Source of the DNA: AC-9 sp051984395
Lineage (GTDB): Bacteria > Actinomycetota > Acidimicrobiia > Acidimicrobiales > AC-9
Reading direction: 5' to 3'
Length of the DNA stretch: 64,000 nt
Assembly (NCBI GenBank): GCA_051984395.1
Contig: JBPYEZ010000123.1
Span: forward strand, 7,014-71,013
Position 1 is the stretch's first letter. Each line of letters begins with the position of its first letter. Under the pieces are notes generated by a model that saw only the letters and a list, made by a program, of their open reading frames with translations, did not search any database and was not told the DNA's origin. A program made the position numbers and the translations under genes. This document shows positions 38,587-47,141 of this stretch, one piece after another.

Positions 38587-39278
38587 GCCTCCAGGTGCTC
38601 CCGGTCGCCGGCCTGCCCGAGGTCGGCGCCGGCGATGTGGTGGCCGACCTCATCGCCGACCGGATCGAGCTCGTTGACGGTGACGTCGTCGTCGTCACCC
38701 AGAAGATCGTGTCCAAGGCCGAAGGGCGACTGGTACCCGTCGACCCCGACGATCCCGGGTCCGTGCGGGAACTGGTCGAGACCGAGGCCACGCGGGTCCT
38801 GCGCCGCCGGGAGGACCTGATCATGACCGAGACCCGCCACGGCTTCGTGTGCGCCAACTCCGGCGTCGACCTCTCGAACGTCGAGTCGGGTCGCGCTGCG
38901 CTGCTGCCCGTCGATCCGGACCGCTCGGCGCGACGCATACGCGACGGACTACGAGCCCGGACGGCGGTGACCGTCGGGGTCGTGGTATCCGACACCTTCG
39001 GCCGCACCTGGCGTCGCGGCAGCACCGACGTCGCCATAGGTGTGGCCGGCGTGGCCGCCGTGTTGGATCTCCGTGGCACCCGGGACTGGGGCGGTCGGGT
39101 CCTCGTGGGCACCGAGGTGTGCGTGGCGGACGAGCTGGCGGGGGCGGCCGAGCTGGTGATGGGCAAGGCGACAGGGGTGCCGGTCGCCGTCGTACGCGGG
39201 GTCGATCCGAGCTGGCTGCGCGAGTCGTCGGTAGCCGAGGAGGTGGTGCGGCCCTACCGCGAGGACCTGTTCCGCTGA
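38583..39278 (+). CDS. fbiB: F420-0:gamma-glutamyl ligase, single-domain
   Basis: 231 residues of the CofE ligase family: DVVVVTQKIVSKAEGR, the Arg-rich segment, ANSGVDLSNV, VVVSDTFGRTWRRGSTDVAIG and DELAGAAELVMGK. It adds glutamates to F420-0 using GTP. The length matches archaeal CofE. It lacks the C-terminal nitroreductase-like domain of mycobacterial FbiB, which reduces dehydro-F420-0. ATG 38583 overlaps the fbiA stop. Its 3' end overlaps the convergent epimerase by 25 bases. Confidence 0.92.
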   Translation: MSLQVLPVAGLPEVGAGDVVADLIADRIELVDGDVVVVTQKIVSKAEGRLVPVDPDDPGSVRELVETEATRVLRRREDLIMTETRHGFVCANSGVDLSNVESGRAALLPVDPDRSARRIRDGLRARTAVTVGVVVSDTFGRTWRRGSTDVAIGVAGVAAVLDLRGTRDWGGRVLVGTEVCVADELAGAAELVMGKATGVPVAVVRGVDPSWLRESSVAEEVVRPYREDLFR

Positions 39279-40264
39279 CGCGAGCCGCGCCCACCCTTGG
39301 CCGGCCGGCCACCCCCGCCCCCGTCGGGCGACGTCGCCGCCAGCACGGCGGCCGTTCCGTCCGCCAGGGTCGTCCACGGCTTCCATCCCAGGTGGATGGC
39401 GGCGCGCCCCGGATCGAGGGACGAGCGGTGGAGCTCTCCCGCCCGGGCCGGCGCGTGGACGGGACGCTGCGAGCTGTCCGCCGCGCTCGCCATCGTCTCG
39501 TACAGTCGCAGGACCGACGTCTCGGTGCCGGTGCCCACGTTGAGGACCAGGCCGCCACCCCGTTGTCCGGCGCGCGCCATGGCGTCGACGACGTCGTCCA
39601 CGAAGACGAAATCCCGAGTCTGGGAGCCGTCGCCGAAGATCGTGCAGCGCTCGCCGGCGACGAGGCGGCCAGCGAAGATGGCGACGACCCCGGCTTCCCC
39701 GTGAGGATCCTGGCGAGGCCCGTAGACGTTGCCGAGGGCCAGCGCGCAGAACTCCATGCTGTGGAGCTCCCGGTAGGCCCTGAGGTAGTCGATGACGGCC
39801 AGCTTGCTGACCCCGTACGGCGACGTCGGAGCGTGCGGAAGCGACTCCCGGGCGGGCAGGTCGGAGGGACGCACGTCGCCGTAGAGCGTGCCCCCACTGG
39901 CGGCGAAGACGATCTTCGGCACCCCCGCCCGCCTCGCTCCCTCGAGGACCCGCAGGCTGCCGAGGATGTTGATGTCAGCGTCCAGCACCGGGTCGTCCAC
40001 CGACACCCGCACGTCGGCCTGGGCAGCCAGGTGGAAGACCACTTCCGGCGGCCGCCGGGCCATGAGGTCGACCAGCTGGGGCGAGCGGATGTCGAGATGA
40101 TGGAACGTCATGTCGTTCGAGGATCCGGAGCGGGCGTCGGCCAGGTTGGTGAGCGAGCCGCTCGACAGGTCGTCGACGACGTCCACCGCGTGACCCTCGG
40201 CGAGGAGACGGTCGACCAGCGTCGAGCCGATGAACCCCGCACCGCCGGTGACCAAGGCCCTCAT
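39254..40264 (-). CDS. NAD-dependent epimerase, UDP-glucose 4-epimerase-like
   Basis: 336 residues. TGGAGFIGSTLVDRL and VVDDLSSGSLTNL are GalE-type cofactor contacts, then HLAAQADVRVSV, AASGGTLYG (the first Ser of SS is Ala) and YGVSK, and ALGNVYGPRQDP. It probably inverts C4 of a UDP-hexose. The last 25 residues are a basic Gly/Arg tail. Its ATG overlaps the guanylyltransferase stop (ATGA), making it the last gene of the envelope operon. Confidence 0.83.
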   Translation of the reverse strand: MRALVTGGAGFIGSTLVDRLLAEGHAVDVVDDLSSGSLTNLADARSGSSNDMTFHHLDIRSPQLVDLMARRPPEVVFHLAAQADVRVSVDDPVLDADINILGSLRVLEGARRAGVPKIVFAASGGTLYGDVRPSDLPARESLPHAPTSPYGVSKLAVIDYLRAYRELHSMEFCALALGNVYGPRQDPHGEAGVVAIFAGRLVAGERCTIFGDGSQTRDFVFVDDVVDAMARAGQRGGGLVLNVGTGTETSVLRLYETMASAADSSQRPVHAPARAGELHRSSLDPGRAAIHLGWKPWTTLADGTAAVLAATSPDGGGGGRPAKGGRGSRQRNRSSR

Positions 40265-41337
40265 GCCGGCACCCGATCGCCGTCCACCCGGGCGCTGGGC
40301 TCGATGATCGCCCCGGCACCCACGACCGACAGCCCGCGCACGACGGCGCTCTCGCCCACCACCGCCTCGGGGCCGACCACCGACGTGTCCACCGTCGCCC
40401 CCGCCGCCACCGAGGCGCCAGGCAGCAGGACCGAGCCCAGCACCGTGGCGCCGCCATCGACCCCGGCCCCGGCGCCGACCACCGAGCTGTCGACGATCGC
40501 CCCGCTGGCCACACAGCCGCCGTCGCCGACCAGCGAGCCGGCCCGCACATCACCCTCGATCACCGGCGCACCGACCACCCAGACGCCGGGAGACACCTCT
40601 CGGGCACCGGGGCGCGGTGGTCCCGGCCGCGCTCCGGACAACAGGTCCCGGTTGGCCTGGAGGTACTTGGCGGGGGTACCGGCGTCGACCCAGTAGGCGT
40701 CGGAGGCGAGTGCGAACAGCCGCCCCGCTTCCACCAGGGCCGGGAAAGTCTCCCGCTCGATCGACACCCGCCGCTCGCGGTCGATGAGGTCGAGCACCGA
40801 GGGCTCGAGGACATAGGTGCCGGCGTTGATCAGGTTGGTGGGAGCCCGCCCGGCCTCGGGCTTCTCGATGAAGGCCATGACCCGCCCCTCCCCATCCGTG
40901 GGCACCACGCCGAACGAGGAGGGGTCCGGCACGGGTGTCAGGCTGATCGACGCCTCCGCACCTGTCTGGCGGTGGAACCGGATCAGCGCGCTCACGTCGA
41001 GATCGGTGAGGACGTCGCCGTTCACCACGAGGAAGGTGTCGTCGATGCCGCCGTGGGCAGCTGCGAAGGCGATGGCGCCAGCGGTGTCGAGCGGAGCCGG
41101 TTCGACCGCGTAGCCGAGCCGAACCCCGCCGGCCCGGTCGTCCGGAAAGGCGCTGAAGAACGCGTCGGGCCGATAACCGAGCGACAACAACGCCTCCTCC
41201 ACACCATGGGCTGCCAAATGGGACAGGACGCGCTCGATCATCGTCTGCTCCACCACCGGGAGCAGCTGCTTGGGGATCGAGTGTGTCAGCGGTCGAAGGC
41301 GCGTCCCCTCACCCCCGACCAGCACGACAGCTCTCAC
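40261..41337 (-). CDS. Mannose-1-phosphate guanylyltransferase-type nucleotidyltransferase
   Basis: 358 residues. The nucleotidyltransferase core (1-230) has VLVGGEGTRLRPLT, then LGTAG-like DTAGAIAFA, FLVVNGDVLTD, VMAFIEKPEAG and YWVDAGTPAKYLQAN. The C-terminal 100 residues are hexapeptide-like repeats forming a left-handed beta helix. The arrangement matches mycobacterial ManB (Rv3264c), which makes GDP-mannose from mannose-1-P. It sits 11 bases from the WbbL-like gene, as in mycobacteria. Glucose-1-P thymidylyltransferase activity cannot be excluded. GTG 41337 was chosen because the longer frame covers the neighbour. Confidence 0.85.
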   Translation of the reverse strand: MRAVVLVGGEGTRLRPLTHSIPKQLLPVVEQTMIERVLSHLAAHGVEEALLSLGYRPDAFFSAFPDDRAGGVRLGYAVEPAPLDTAGAIAFAAAHGGIDDTFLVVNGDVLTDLDVSALIRFHRQTGAEASISLTPVPDPSSFGVVPTDGEGRVMAFIEKPEAGRAPTNLINAGTYVLEPSVLDLIDRERRVSIERETFPALVEAGRLFALASDAYWVDAGTPAKYLQANRDLLSGARPGPPRPGAREVSPGVWVVGAPVIEGDVRAGSLVGDGGCVASGAIVDSSVVGAGAGVDGGATVLGSVLLPGASVAAGATVDTSVVGPEAVVGESAVVRGLSVVGAGAIIEPSARVDGDRVPA

Positions 41338-41348
41338 GGGATGCGACC

Positions 41349-42260
41349 CTACCGCGGGGGTCGGGGCCGCCCCGCTGCCCGCTGGGCAGCGGCGGCGCCG
41401 GCCCGCAGCACGAGCCCCACCGCCACCACAGGCAGAAGGAGGCGACGCCAGCCTGAAGTGGTACGCCAGGCGAAGCGCAGCAGAGAGCGGTGATGGGCGA
41501 CGATCATCCGGTACGGATGCTGATCGGTCGACACTCCCTGGACGTGGAGGACACAGCCCGACGGTTCGTAGGCGACTCCCCACCCCGCCCGCCGCAGACG
41601 CCAGCACAGGTCGACGTCCTCCAGGTACATGAAGTACGAGACGTCGAAGCCGCCCAGGTCCTCGAGCGCCTGTCGCCGGGCCAGGAAGCACGATCCCGAC
41701 ACCCAGTCGACGCTCCGCCTGCCGCCGTGATCCCAATCCAGCATCTTGTAGCTCCGGCTGAACCGGTTCCTCGGGGCCACCAGGCCGAGGAAGCCGTGCC
41801 CCATCGCGTCGACCAGGGAGGGAAACGTGCGGGCCGAGGGATACAGCGTCTCGTCGGAGTTGAGCAGCCGAGGCCCGACCAGTGCCAGTGCGGGGTCGGC
41901 GTCGAGGACGGCCGCCATGGCGGCCACGGAGTCGGGGCGAACGACGACGTCGGCGTTGCACACCAGCACCAGCTCGCGGTTACCCTCCGCCAGACCCCGG
42001 TTGGCCCCGCCGCCGTAGCCGAGGTTGGCCTCGGTCTCGATGAACCGGACCTCGGGATCGGCTGCCGCCAGAGCCGCGCCCGAGCCGTCCACGGAGCCGT
42101 TGTCGACGACGATGATGTCGGCCAGGCCGTCGTCCCTCAGGCTGGCCACGCACGCCAGCAGCTCGTCGCGGGCGTTGTAGTTCACGACCACCGCCTCGAC
42201 CCGCCCGGCGACCTCGGACGAGGGCTCCTCGTGAGGTCGCTCCACCCTGCGCTGGCTCAC
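41349..42260 (-). CDS. wbbL: GT2 rhamnosyltransferase, WbbL-like
   Basis: 303 residues of GT-A fold. The start of the catalytic domain is AVVVNYNARDELLACVASL, with IIVVDNGSVDGSG, ANLGYGGGANRGL, the metal-binding acidic pair in NADVVV, then WVSGSCFLARR and GGFDVSYFMYLEDVDLCWR. The closest named relative I recall is WbbL (Rv3265c), which adds rhamnose to polyprenyl-PP-GlcNAc in the wall linker. Two basic amphipathic segments near the C-terminus may touch the membrane. The GTG start overlaps the preceding GT2 stop (GTGA). Confidence 0.8.
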   Translation of the reverse strand: MSQRRVERPHEEPSSEVAGRVEAVVVNYNARDELLACVASLRDDGLADIIVVDNGSVDGSGAALAAADPEVRFIETEANLGYGGGANRGLAEGNRELVLVCNADVVVRPDSVAAMAAVLDADPALALVGPRLLNSDETLYPSARTFPSLVDAMGHGFLGLVAPRNRFSRSYKMLDWDHGGRRSVDWVSGSCFLARRQALEDLGGFDVSYFMYLEDVDLCWRLRRAGWGVAYEPSGCVLHVQGVSTDQHPYRMIVAHHRSLLRFAWRTTSGWRRLLLPVVAVGLVLRAGAAAAQRAAGRPRPPR

Positions 42261-42973
42261 CGCTCGGGCCGGAGGCGGTAGCGGGCGAGCGTCCGCAGGG
42301 CTCCCATCCCGTCGCGCCAGGTGAACTTGGTGCCTTCACTTGCGTCCCGACCGGCATAGGAGATGGGAACCTCGTAGATGCGGTGCCCCCGGCGCAGGAC
42401 CTTGGCTGTGATCTCGGGCTCGAAGTCGAAGCGGTCCGACTCGATGGTGATGCCGTCGAGAACCCGGCGGTCGAACAGCTTGTAGCCCGTCTCCATGTCC
42501 GAGAGCGTCGTGTTGTAGGCGAGGCTCGTCATGAGCGACAACAGCCGGTTGCCCAGCCAGCTGCCGAGGGGCATGCTCCTGCGCTCGCCGGTGAAACGAC
42601 TGCCGTAGACGACCTGGGCCTTGCCCTTGATGACGGGGTCCAGGAGGCGGGGCCAGTCGTCGGGGTCGTACTCCGCGTCCGCGTCCTGGATCACCACCAG
42701 GTCTCCCCTCGCGTAGGCGAGCGCGGTGCGGATGGCGGCGCCCTTGCCCCGGTTCGACTCGTGGGTGAGCACCCGCAGCGTCGAGTCCTCGAGTGCCGCG
42801 AGAATCTTGTCGCTGCCGTCGGTCGATCCGTCGTCGACCACGATGATCTCGAGATCCAGCGGCAAGTCGACGGCGCGCACCCGACGAACGACCTCGGCCA
42901 CCGTGTTGCGCTCGTTGAACACCGGGATCACGACGGAGAGCCTCTCGTACCGCCCCTCGTGCTCATCCACCAT
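42257..42973 (-). CDS. GT2 glycosyltransferase, dolichyl-phosphate mannose synthase-like
   Basis: 238 residues. SVVIPVFNERNTVAEVVRRV, IIVVDDGSTDGSDKIL, NRGKGAAIRTAL, VVIQDADAEYDPDDW and QVVYGSRF are those of DPM1-type enzymes. These load a sugar onto polyprenyl phosphate for later use outside the membrane, for example by GT-C enzymes. There is no C-terminal membrane domain. ATG 42973 begins 11 bases before the stop of the UDP-xylose-synthase-like gene and gives the conserved N-terminus. Confidence 0.85.
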   Translation of the reverse strand: MVDEHEGRYERLSVVIPVFNERNTVAEVVRRVRAVDLPLDLEIIVVDDGSTDGSDKILAALEDSTLRVLTHESNRGKGAAIRTALAYARGDLVVIQDADAEYDPDDWPRLLDPVIKGKAQVVYGSRFTGERRSMPLGSWLGNRLLSLMTSLAYNTTLSDMETGYKLFDRRVLDGITIESDRFDFEPEITAKVLRRGHRIYEVPISYAGRDASEGTKFTWRDGMGALRTLARYRLRPER

Positions 42974-43943
42974 GGCGATCCACCTCGGCAGCGAAGTACG
43001 ACAGCGTCTGGGCCAGTCCCTCACGGATCGGGATGTGGGGCTCCCATCCCAGTGCCGACCGTGCCAGGCTGATATCGGGCCGCCGCTGAGAGGGGTCGTC
43101 CACCGGAAGGGGCTCGTGGATCACCTCCGACGACGAGCCGGTGATCTCGATGATCGTCTCGGCCAGCTCCGCCACGGTGAGCTCTGTCGGGTTGCCGATG
43201 TTCACTGGTCCGACCTCGTCCGACTCCAGCAGGGAGAGGATGCCCGCCACCTCGTCGTCGACGTGGCAGAAGCTCCGCGTCTGCGTGCCGTTGCCGTAGA
43301 CCGTCAACGGCTTGCCCTGCAGAGCCTGGACGAGCAGGTTGGAGACCACCCGGCCGTCGGACGGCCTCATCCGCGGTCCGTAGGTGTTGAAGATGCGGAC
43401 GATCCGCACGTCGACACCGTGGGCGCGGTGGTAAGCCATCGTGATCGCCTCCGCGAACCGCTTTGCCTCGTCGTACACCCCACGAGGTCCGATCGGGTTG
43501 ACGTGGCCCCAGTAGTCCTCGGTCTGGGGGTGGACCTCGGGGTCCCCGTAGACCTCGCTGGTGGAGGCGAGGAGGAAGCGGGCGTCCTTGGCCTTGGCCA
43601 GCCCCAGGCAGTTGTGGGTGCCCAGGCTGCCGACCTTGAGGGTCTGGATCGGCAGCTCGAGGTAGTCGCGAGGCGACGCCGGGCTGGCGAAGTGGAGCAC
43701 GGCGTCCACGGGACCCTCGACCGCCAGGGGCCTGCTCACGTCGTGGCGGACGAAGCTGAAGTCGTCCCGGCCCATCAGGTGCTCGATGTTGGCTTTCGAC
43801 CCAGTGACGCAGTTGTCGACGCAGATCACGGTGTGGCCGCGCTCCACCAGCCGATCGCACAGGTGGGAGCCGAGAAAGCCGGCCCCGCCCGTGACGACGA
43901 TCCGGCCCGGTCCGGCCGGCCAGGGGCGGGCGAGGTCGGTCAC
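42963..43943 (-). CDS. uxs: UDP-glucuronate decarboxylase (UDP-xylose synthase)-like
   Basis: 326 residues of extended SDR. TGGAGFLGSHLCDRL, VDNCVTGSKANIEHL, HFASPASPRDYLELPIQTLK, TSEVYGDP, YDEAKRFAEAIT and RIFNTYGPRM are close to the UXS consensus. The enzyme oxidises and decarboxylates UDP-glucuronate to UDP-xylose. The adjacent UDP-glucose dehydrogenase makes its substrate, and the genes overlap by GTGA, which supports the assignment. Confidence 0.9.
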   Translation of the reverse strand: MTDLARPWPAGPGRIVVTGGAGFLGSHLCDRLVERGHTVICVDNCVTGSKANIEHLMGRDDFSFVRHDVSRPLAVEGPVDAVLHFASPASPRDYLELPIQTLKVGSLGTHNCLGLAKAKDARFLLASTSEVYGDPEVHPQTEDYWGHVNPIGPRGVYDEAKRFAEAITMAYHRAHGVDVRIVRIFNTYGPRMRPSDGRVVSNLLVQALQGKPLTVYGNGTQTRSFCHVDDEVAGILSLLESDEVGPVNIGNPTELTVAELAETIIEITGSSSEVIHEPLPVDDPSQRRPDISLARSALGWEPHIPIREGLAQTLSYFAAEVDRHGG

Positions 43944-45211
43944 TGGCGCCCGATCCCCTGGTAGGCGAAGCCGGCTCGCCGCAGGGCGGCCGAGTCCAGC
44001 AGGTTGCGAGCGTCGACGACAGCTGCCTTCGCCATCATGTCCCGCACCTTACGGAAGTCCAGCCAGCGGAACTCATCCCACTCGGTCAACACCACCAGCA
44101 CCTGGGCTCCCTCGCAGGCCGCGTACGGGTCGTCGCAGACGTCGATGCGACCGAGCGGACCGCGCACGGTCGGGTCGTAGGCCCGGATGCGCGCCCCCTG
44201 GTCGGCCAGGCGGTCGATGACGTGGAGGGCTGGAGAATCCCGCCGGTCATCGGTGCGGGCCTTGAAGGTGAGCCCCCAGGCGGCCACGTCCACGCCGTCG
44301 ACGGACCCACCCGCCTGGGCCACCACCTTGGCCACGACCCTGGAGTGCTGCTCCTCGTTCACGGCGATGACGCCGCGCAGCAGCCCGAAGTCGTACCCCG
44401 CGTCCTCGCCGATGCGTACCAGCGCCCGGGTGTCCTTGGGGAAGCAGCTCCCACCGAACCCCGGGCCCGGGCGCAGGAACTCGAAGCCGATGCGCCGGTC
44501 GTAGCCCATGCCCAGGACCACCTCACGCACGTCGGCGCCCACCGCCTCGCACAGGTTGGCCACCGCGTTGATGAAGCTGACCTTGGTGGCGAGGAAGGCG
44601 TTCGAGGCGTACTTGATCGTCTCCGCCGACGAGGGGTCGGTCACGATGAGGGGAGCCTGGATCGCCTTGTAGAGCGACGCCACCCGGATGGCGGCGGCCT
44701 GGTCGTCGCTGCCGATGACGATCCGGTCGGGATGGAAGCAGTCGTGCACGGCGGAGCCCTCGCGCAGGAACTCCGGGTTGGACACCACCGTGACGTCGCT
44801 GCGCCCGAGGGCCAGCTCGACGACCCTGGTCGAGCCGACCGGCACGGTCGACTTGTTGACCACGACCGTCTCGGCCGCCAGCACGGGACCGATCTCGGCG
44901 GCGGCGGCCTCGATGTAGGCCATGTCGGCCGAGCCGTCGTCGCGTTGGGGCGTGGGCACGCACAGGAAGACGAACTCCCTGTCAGGTGCGGCCGCCGCCG
45001 CGCCCAGCGCAAAGGACAGTCGCCCGCCGTCGAGCCCCTCGCGCACCAGCTCGTCGAGGCCGTCCTCCACGATCGGGACCTCACCCCGGCTCAGACGCTC
45101 GATCTTGTCCGCCACCACGTCGGCGCAGGTCACCTGGTGGCCGAGATGGGCGAGGAAGGCGCCCGTCGTCAGACCGACGTAGCCCGTGCCGACGATCGTG
45201 ATCGAGCTCAT
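43940..45211 (-). CDS. ugd: UDP-glucose 6-dehydrogenase
   Basis: 423 residues. The Rossmann start is ITIVGTGYVGLTTGAFLAHLGH; further motifs are FLCVPTP, NKSTVPVGST, NPEFLREGSAVHD, ETIKYASNAFLATKVSF and the catalytic Cys in GPGFGGSCFPKDT. It oxidises UDP-glucose to UDP-glucuronate with two NAD+. It lies between rfbD and the UDP-xylose synthase gene with overlaps at both ends, giving a two-step route to UDP-xylose. ATG 45211 is the family start. Confidence 0.95.
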   Translation of the reverse strand: MSSITIVGTGYVGLTTGAFLAHLGHQVTCADVVADKIERLSRGEVPIVEDGLDELVREGLDGGRLSFALGAAAAAPDREFVFLCVPTPQRDDGSADMAYIEAAAAEIGPVLAAETVVVNKSTVPVGSTRVVELALGRSDVTVVSNPEFLREGSAVHDCFHPDRIVIGSDDQAAAIRVASLYKAIQAPLIVTDPSSAETIKYASNAFLATKVSFINAVANLCEAVGADVREVVLGMGYDRRIGFEFLRPGPGFGGSCFPKDTRALVRIGEDAGYDFGLLRGVIAVNEEQHSRVVAKVVAQAGGSVDGVDVAAWGLTFKARTDDRRDSPALHVIDRLADQGARIRAYDPTVRGPLGRIDVCDDPYAACEGAQVLVVLTEWDEFRWLDFRKVRDMMAKAAVVDARNLLDSAALRRAGFAYQGIGRQ

Positions 45212-46068
45212 CCCGTGATCTCCTTCACCAGACGCGCCAGGGGCTCCTCCCACCCCGGCAGCAGCGGGAGGCCGGACAGGCGCAGAGCGGCGTTGTCCAG
45301 CACCGAGTTCGCCGGCCTGGGCGCCGCCCGCCGGGGCCGAAGGGCGTCGGTCGTCACCGCCTCGACCCGATCGGGATCGTGCCCGGCGGCTGCCATGATG
45401 GCCCGGGCGAAGCCGAACCACGTCGTGGGTCCCTGGTTGGTCACGTGGAACACGCCCGGTCGCCGGCTCAGGGCGAGCGAGCGCACGACCGGGGCCAGGT
45501 CCGAGGTGAACGTCGGGCATCCGAGCTGGTCGTCGACGAAGCGCAGCGGTCCTCCCTCGGCGGCCAGGCGCAGGACGGTCCGCACGACGTTGGTCCCGTG
45601 GCGGCCGCAGACCCAGGAGCTGCGGACCACGGCGTCCCCCCGGTCCAGCTCGGCCTCGCCGGCCAGCTTGGAGCGGCCGTAGACCGACAGGGGGTTGGGC
45701 TCGTCCCACTCGTGGTACGGCCTCGTGGCCCGGCCGTCGAACACGTAGTCGGTGGAGACGTAACAGAGGTGGGCACCCACCTGCCTGGCGCCCTCGGCCA
45801 TGTGACGGGTACCCAGGGCGTTGACGGCCATGGCCCGGTCGGGGTCACCTTCGCAGGCGTCCACCGCGGTCCAGGCGGCGGCGTGGACCACCACCTCGGG
45901 CCGGAACGATCCCATGGCCTGGAGCACGGCATCGCGATCGGTCACGTCGAGGCGGCCCCGGTCGGCGGCCACCACCTCGTAGGCCTTTCCGCCGCCGTCG
46001 GCGGCGAACGCCTCCACGAGGTCGTGGCCCAGCTGGCCGCCGGCGCCGGTGAGCAGCACTCGGGTCAC
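45208..46068 (-). CDS. rfbD: dTDP-4-dehydrorhamnose reductase
   Basis: 286 residues. RVLLTGAGGQLGHDL, then LDVTDRDAV, VVHAAAWTAVDACE, YVSTDYVFDG and YGRSKLAGE, with WVCGRHGTNVVRT, are the RfbD/RmlD pattern. It reduces dTDP-4-keto-L-rhamnose to dTDP-L-rhamnose. GTG 46068 overlaps the rfbB stop; the frame extending far upstream to 48654 is an antisense-like shadow. In mycobacteria rmlD also precedes wbbL and the GDP-mannose enzyme. Confidence 0.93.
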   Translation of the reverse strand: MTRVLLTGAGGQLGHDLVEAFAADGGGKAYEVVAADRGRLDVTDRDAVLQAMGSFRPEVVVHAAAWTAVDACEGDPDRAMAVNALGTRHMAEGARQVGAHLCYVSTDYVFDGRATRPYHEWDEPNPLSVYGRSKLAGEAELDRGDAVVRSSWVCGRHGTNVVRTVLRLAAEGGPLRFVDDQLGCPTFTSDLAPVVRSLALSRRPGVFHVTNQGPTTWFGFARAIMAAAGHDPDRVEAVTTDALRPRRAAPRPANSVLDNAALRLSGLPLLPGWEEPLARLVKEITG

Positions 46069-47066
46069 GGCGCCCACCCCGTCTCCTGCACCGGAGCCCG
46101 GTCCCGTAGCGGCTCCCACCAGCCCCGGTTCGTCGCGTACCACGCCACCGTGTCGGCCAGGCCCTTCTCGAACGAGGTCAGCGGCTCCCAGCCCAGCCGG
46201 CTCCGGATCTTCGACGAGTCGAGCAGGTACCGACGGTCGTGTCCAGGCCGGTCGGGCACGATCGTCTTGAGAGAGGACGGGCGGCCCAGGGCGGCCAGGA
46301 TGTGGTCGGCCAGCTCCTCGATGCTGGCCTCCTGACCCGACCCCACGTGGTAGGTCTCGCCCACCTCGCCCCGCTCGAGCACGGCGTCGATGGCGAGGCA
46401 GTGGTCGTCGACGTGCAGCCACTCGCGTCGGTGGAGCGTCGAGGCGTACAGCGGCAGGGGGCGGCCCTCGATGGCGTTGGTGGCGAAGAGTGGGATGACC
46501 TTCTCGGGGAACTGGTAGGGACCGTAGTTGTTGCAGCAGTTGGTGATGGTGATGGGCAGCCCGTAGGTCTCGGCGTAGGCGCGCACGGCGTGGTCGCCAC
46601 CCGCCTTCGATGCGTTGTACGGAGTGCGGGGTCGGTAGGGCGAGTGCTCGGTGAAGCGCTCGGGGCTGTCGAGGGCCAGGTCGCCGTAGACCTCGCAGGT
46701 GGACACGTGGTGGAACCGCCGCAGGCCGGTCCGCCGGCTCGCCTCGAGCAGGGCCTGGGTGCCGAGCACGTTGGTGCGAAAGAACCTGCTCGGATCGACC
46801 ACGGCGAGGCTGTTGTGCGACTCGGCGGCGAAGTTGACGACGACCTCGATGCGGTGCTCGTCGAGCACCTGCTCGAGTCGGCCCTGGTCGCAGATGTCCC
46901 CGTGCAGGAAACAGATGCGCTCCTCCAGGTCGGCCAGGCTGGCCCGGTTTCCCGCGTACGTCAGCGCGTCGTAGACCACCACCCGGTCGTCGGGATGGCT
47001 CGCCACCCGGTGACGGACGAAGTTCGATCCGATGAACCCGGCTCCGCCGGTGATCAGCACGGCCAT
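46065..47066 (-). CDS. rfbB: dTDP-glucose 4,6-dehydratase
   Basis: 333 residues. VLITGGAGFIGSNFVRH, YDALTYAGNRASL, NFAAESHNS, STCEVYGDL, YNASKAGGDH, TNCCNNYGPYQFPEKVIPL and REWLHVDDHC are diagnostic of RfbB/RmlB. It makes dTDP-4-keto-6-deoxyglucose. ATG 47066 was chosen over the longer frame (47135) because it gives the canonical N-terminus. Genes for RfbA and RfbC are not present in the window, so they must lie elsewhere. Confidence 0.95.
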   Translation of the reverse strand: MAVLITGGAGFIGSNFVRHRVASHPDDRVVVYDALTYAGNRASLADLEERICFLHGDICDQGRLEQVLDEHRIEVVVNFAAESHNSLAVVDPSRFFRTNVLGTQALLEASRRTGLRRFHHVSTCEVYGDLALDSPERFTEHSPYRPRTPYNASKAGGDHAVRAYAETYGLPITITNCCNNYGPYQFPEKVIPLFATNAIEGRPLPLYASTLHRREWLHVDDHCLAIDAVLERGEVGETYHVGSGQEASIEELADHILAALGRPSSLKTIVPDRPGHDRRYLLDSSKIRSRLGWEPLTSFEKGLADTVAWYATNRGWWEPLRDRAPVQETGWAP

Positions 47067-47141
47067 CGGACCGAACACTACGGCGCTCGCCCCTGGTTGG
47101 CCTGTTGCGCGCGGGCCGGGACGGCTCGACCCCACTCCGGG

